Source: CAG-411 sp045124315 (GTDB taxonomy: Bacteria; Bacillota; Clostridia; Lachnospirales; Lachnospiraceae). Taken from it: a stretch of 31,746 bases of DNA. The position numbers were made by a program, and so were the translations under genes. The DNA is taken from contig JBGVLO010000086.1 in assembly GCA_045124315.1 (NCBI GenBank), positions 1 to 31,746 on the forward strand, given 5' to 3'. The notes under the pieces are model-generated. The model made no database searches. It was not told where the DNA came from and was given only the letters and a program-made list of their open reading frames with translations. Positions 29,859 to 31,746 of the stretch are shown here, one piece after another; position 1 is the first letter of the stretch, and every line of letters begins with the position of its first letter.

Positions 29859-31298
29859 ATGAGTAAAGAATACGAAGTAGTCATTGGACTTGAGGTCCAT
29901 GTGGAATTAGCGACAAAGACAAAGATTTTCTGCTCTTGTAGTACAGCCTTTGGTGGAGCACCAAATACACATACATGTCCTGTTTGTACAGGTATGCCGG
30001 GTTCTCTTCCTGTGCTGAATAAACAGGTAGTGGAGTATGCAGTAGCAGTAGGACTTGCAACAAACTGTACCATTACGCAGAGTGGTAAGTTTGATAGAAA
30101 GAATTATTTTTATCCGGATAATCCACAGAATTATCAGATTTCACAGTTATATTTGCCAATCTGTCGCGATGGTAAAGTTGAAATAGAGACAGAGCAGGGT
30201 GGAAAGAAGTTTATTGGTATCCATGAGATCCATATGGAAGAGGATGCTGGAAAACTGGTTCACGATGAATGGGGCGATTGCTCTTTGGTGGACTTTAACC
30301 GTTCCGGAGTACCGTTGATTGAAATTGTTTCTGAACCGGATATGCGTTCGGCAGAGGAAGTAATTGCATACTTAGAGAAATTGCGATTGATCATTCAGTA
30401 TTTGGGTGCATCAGATTGTAAGTTGAACGAAGGCTCTATGCGTGCAGATGTGAACTTATCTGTTCGTGAGGTTGGCGCAAAAGAATTTGGAACCAGAACT
30501 GAAATGAAAAATCTAAACTCTTTTAAGGCTATTGCAAGAGCAATCGAGGCAGAGAAAGAACGTCAGATTGATTTGCTTGAATCAGGGGAAGCAGTCATTC
30601 AGGAAACAAGAAGATGGGATGATGTGAAGGAATATTCCTATGCAATGCGTTCAAAAGAAGATGCACAGGACTATCGTTATTTCCCAGATCCTGATTTGGT
30701 TCCGGTTATCATCAGTGATGAGATGATCGAGAAAATCAAGAAACAGCAGCCGGAACTTCGTGATGAGAAGATGGAGCGTTATGCAAAAGAATATGGCATT
30801 CCAGAATATGATATATCCGTTATTACCGGATCCAAGCATCTGGCAGATATTTTTGAACAGACCGTAGCAATCTGTAATTCTCCAAAGAAGGTTGCAAACT
30901 GGTTAATGGTTGAGACCATGCGTCTGTTAAAAGAGCATGATATGGAAGCAGAGGATATTAAGTTTTCACCTGCAAATCTTGCAAAATTGGTTTCTCTTAC
31001 AGAGGCGAATACTATTAACAGCTCTGTGGCGAAAGAGGTATTTGAAAAAGTATTTACAGAAGATATCGATCCGGAACAGTATGTAGAAGAAAATGGCTTA
31101 AAGACAGTAAACGACGAAGGAGCGCTCCGTAGCACTATTGAACAGATTGTTGCAGCAAATCCAAAATCAGTAGAGGATTACCGTGCAGGGAAGAAGAAGG
31201 CAATCGGTTTCTTAGTGGGACAGACTATGAAACAGATGAAGGGAAAAGCAGACCCTGGAATGGTGAACCAGATTTTAGTAGAAATTTTAGAAGGATAA
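29859..31298 (+). CDS. gatB: Asp/Glu-tRNA amidotransferase subunit B
   Basis: This 479-residue subunit binds Glu-tRNA(Gln) or Asp-tRNA(Asn) and carries out the kinase and amidation steps. Seen are VIGLEVHVEL at the start, the zinc-type CSCSTAFG...TCPVCTGMPG, YFYPDNPQNYQISQ and the SLVDFNRSGVPLIEIVSEPD core, with the C-terminal YqeY-like helical domain after about residue 330. ATG 29859 follows GGAGG by about six bases; ATG 29847 lies upstream of that site and is less likely. ridA follows 19 bases later. Confidence 0.97.
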   Translation: MSKEYEVVIGLEVHVELATKTKIFCSCSTAFGGAPNTHTCPVCTGMPGSLPVLNKQVVEYAVAVGLATNCTITQSGKFDRKNYFYPDNPQNYQISQLYLPICRDGKVEIETEQGGKKFIGIHEIHMEEDAGKLVHDEWGDCSLVDFNRSGVPLIEIVSEPDMRSAEEVIAYLEKLRLIIQYLGASDCKLNEGSMRADVNLSVREVGAKEFGTRTEMKNLNSFKAIARAIEAEKERQIDLLESGEAVIQETRRWDDVKEYSYAMRSKEDAQDYRYFPDPDLVPVIISDEMIEKIKKQQPELRDEKMERYAKEYGIPEYDISVITGSKHLADIFEQTVAICNSPKKVANWLMVETMRLLKEHDMEAEDIKFSPANLAKLVSLTEANTINSSVAKEVFEKVFTEDIDPEQYVEENGLKTVNDEGALRSTIEQIVAANPKSVEDYRAGKKKAIGFLVGQTMKQMKGKADPGMVNQILVEILEG

Positions 31299-31317
31299 GT
31301 AGAAAGGATGAAAAAAT

Positions 31318-31698
31318 ATGAAGACAATTATTAGTACAGATAAGGCACCACAGGCAATTGGACCATACTCACAGGCAATCGAGGTAAATGGAATGGTATT
31401 TACATCAGGTGTAATCCCAATTATTCCGGCTACAGGAGAATTGGTTACTGGTTCCATCGAGGAGCAGGCAGATCAGGCAATCGGAAACTTAAAAGCATTG
31501 TTGGAAGAGTCTGGTGTATCTATGGAAAATGTAGTAAAGACAACTGTATTTATTAAGAATATGGATGATTTTGCAAAGATTAATGCAATTTACTCAGAGT
31601 TCTTTGTGGAGAATTGTCCAGCACGTTCGTGCGTAGAAGTTGCTAGACTTCCAAAGGATGTGCTTATTGAGATAGAAGCTATTGGTTTAAAGGCTTAG
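31318..31698 (+). CDS. ridA: RidA family enamine/imine deaminase
   Basis: This 126-residue RidA/YjgF protein should hydrolyse reactive 2-aminoacrylate-type enamines released by PLP enzymes. Motifs are APQAIGPYSQAIEV, FTSGVIPIIP and the arginine of PARSCVEVARLPKDVLIEIEAI that binds the carboxylate. The length is typical of the trimeric enzymes. It lies 19 bases after gatB and likely belongs to that transcript. It would suit a region rich in PLP enzymes (dapL, metY, AlaA-like), though that link is inference. Confidence 0.93.
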   Translation: MKTIISTDKAPQAIGPYSQAIEVNGMVFTSGVIPIIPATGELVTGSIEEQADQAIGNLKALLEESGVSMENVVKTTVFIKNMDDFAKINAIYSEFFVENCPARSCVEVARLPKDVLIEIEAIGLKA

Positions 31699-31710
31699 TA
31701 GGATAAAAAA

Positions 31711-31746
31711 ATGAAGAATGTAACAAAGACAAATGTATTATTTGCG
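31711..31746 (+). CDS. Start of a further gene, cut by the window edge
   Basis: An ATG at 31711, 12 bases after the ridA stop, opens a frame (MKNVTKTNVLFA) that runs off the window. A TAGGAT sequence lies upstream. Too short to identify. Confidence 0.4.
   Translation, partial: MKNVTKTNVLFA

Noticed and set aside
1..31746. CRISPR array
   Set aside because: Repeats in the window are scattered palindromes; none are regularly spaced with unique spacers.

Overview
The window looks like chromosomal DNA of a low-GC anaerobic Firmicute, most likely a Lachnospiraceae (Clostridia) member. Supporting points are pyruvate formate-lyase with its activase, an L-lactate dehydrogenase, LL-diaminopimelate aminotransferase (DapL), GatCAB, a parE/parC-type topoisomerase pair, strong AGGAGG ribosome sites, and many short palindromic dispersed repeats between genes. 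The family assignment is inference from gene content; no rRNA or other phylogenetic marker is present.

Layout. 1-3.4 kb: folE, a stand-alone 5'-3' exonuclease, and a convergent SLC13/ArsB-like permease. 3.4-9.2 kb: a fermentation block with ldh, a membrane-anchored XRE regulator, then pflB and pflA; pflB has a long folded 5' leader and a hairpin separates it from pflA. 9.2-9.85 kb: a gene-free stretch holding a 254-bp element bounded by inverted repeats, a cluster of TTGAAC half-sites and a 30-bp palindrome. 9.85-12.4 kb: an unusual fusion of an XRE helix-turn-helix to a complete AlaA-type aminotransferase, a second XRE-membrane regulator and a small overlapping gene. 12.5-14.1 kb (minus strand): an ECF-like sigma factor and its zinc-finger membrane anti-sigma factor. 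14.2-18.5 kb: an accessory-looking stretch with an AlbA_2/ATPase-like regulator behind a repeat-rich promoter, an SF0329-like protein, a membrane-anchored unknown, a degenerate Fic fragment and a coiled-coil protein. 18.6-19.5 kb: tRNA-Glu(CTC) and a YdjM-like membrane hydrolase. 19.7-25.4 kb (minus strand): parE, parC and metY. 25.5-31.7 kb (plus strand): dapL with a tail-anchored unknown, then gatC-gatA-gatB-ridA and the first codons of another gene.

How it fits together. ldh and pflBA handle the two main fates of pyruvate in fermentation. The AlaA-like fusion would interconvert pyruvate and alanine, so a pyruvate theme links 3.7-11.4 kb. dapL supplies meso-DAP and lysine, and GatCAB makes Gln-tRNA and/or Asn-tRNA by transamidation. 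The most interesting material is regulatory: (i) the XRE-AlaA fusion, whose internal start sits exactly at the native AlaA N-terminus and which lies downstream of repeated TTGAAC sites; (ii) a roughly 10-bp-phased, two-armed repeat laid over the promoter of the AlbA_2 gene; (iii) the structured pflB leader; (iv) several families of dispersed palindromic elements, including the 254-bp element at 9290-9543 with a nested hairpin core. No CRISPR array, complete insertion sequence, integrase or rRNA gene was seen.
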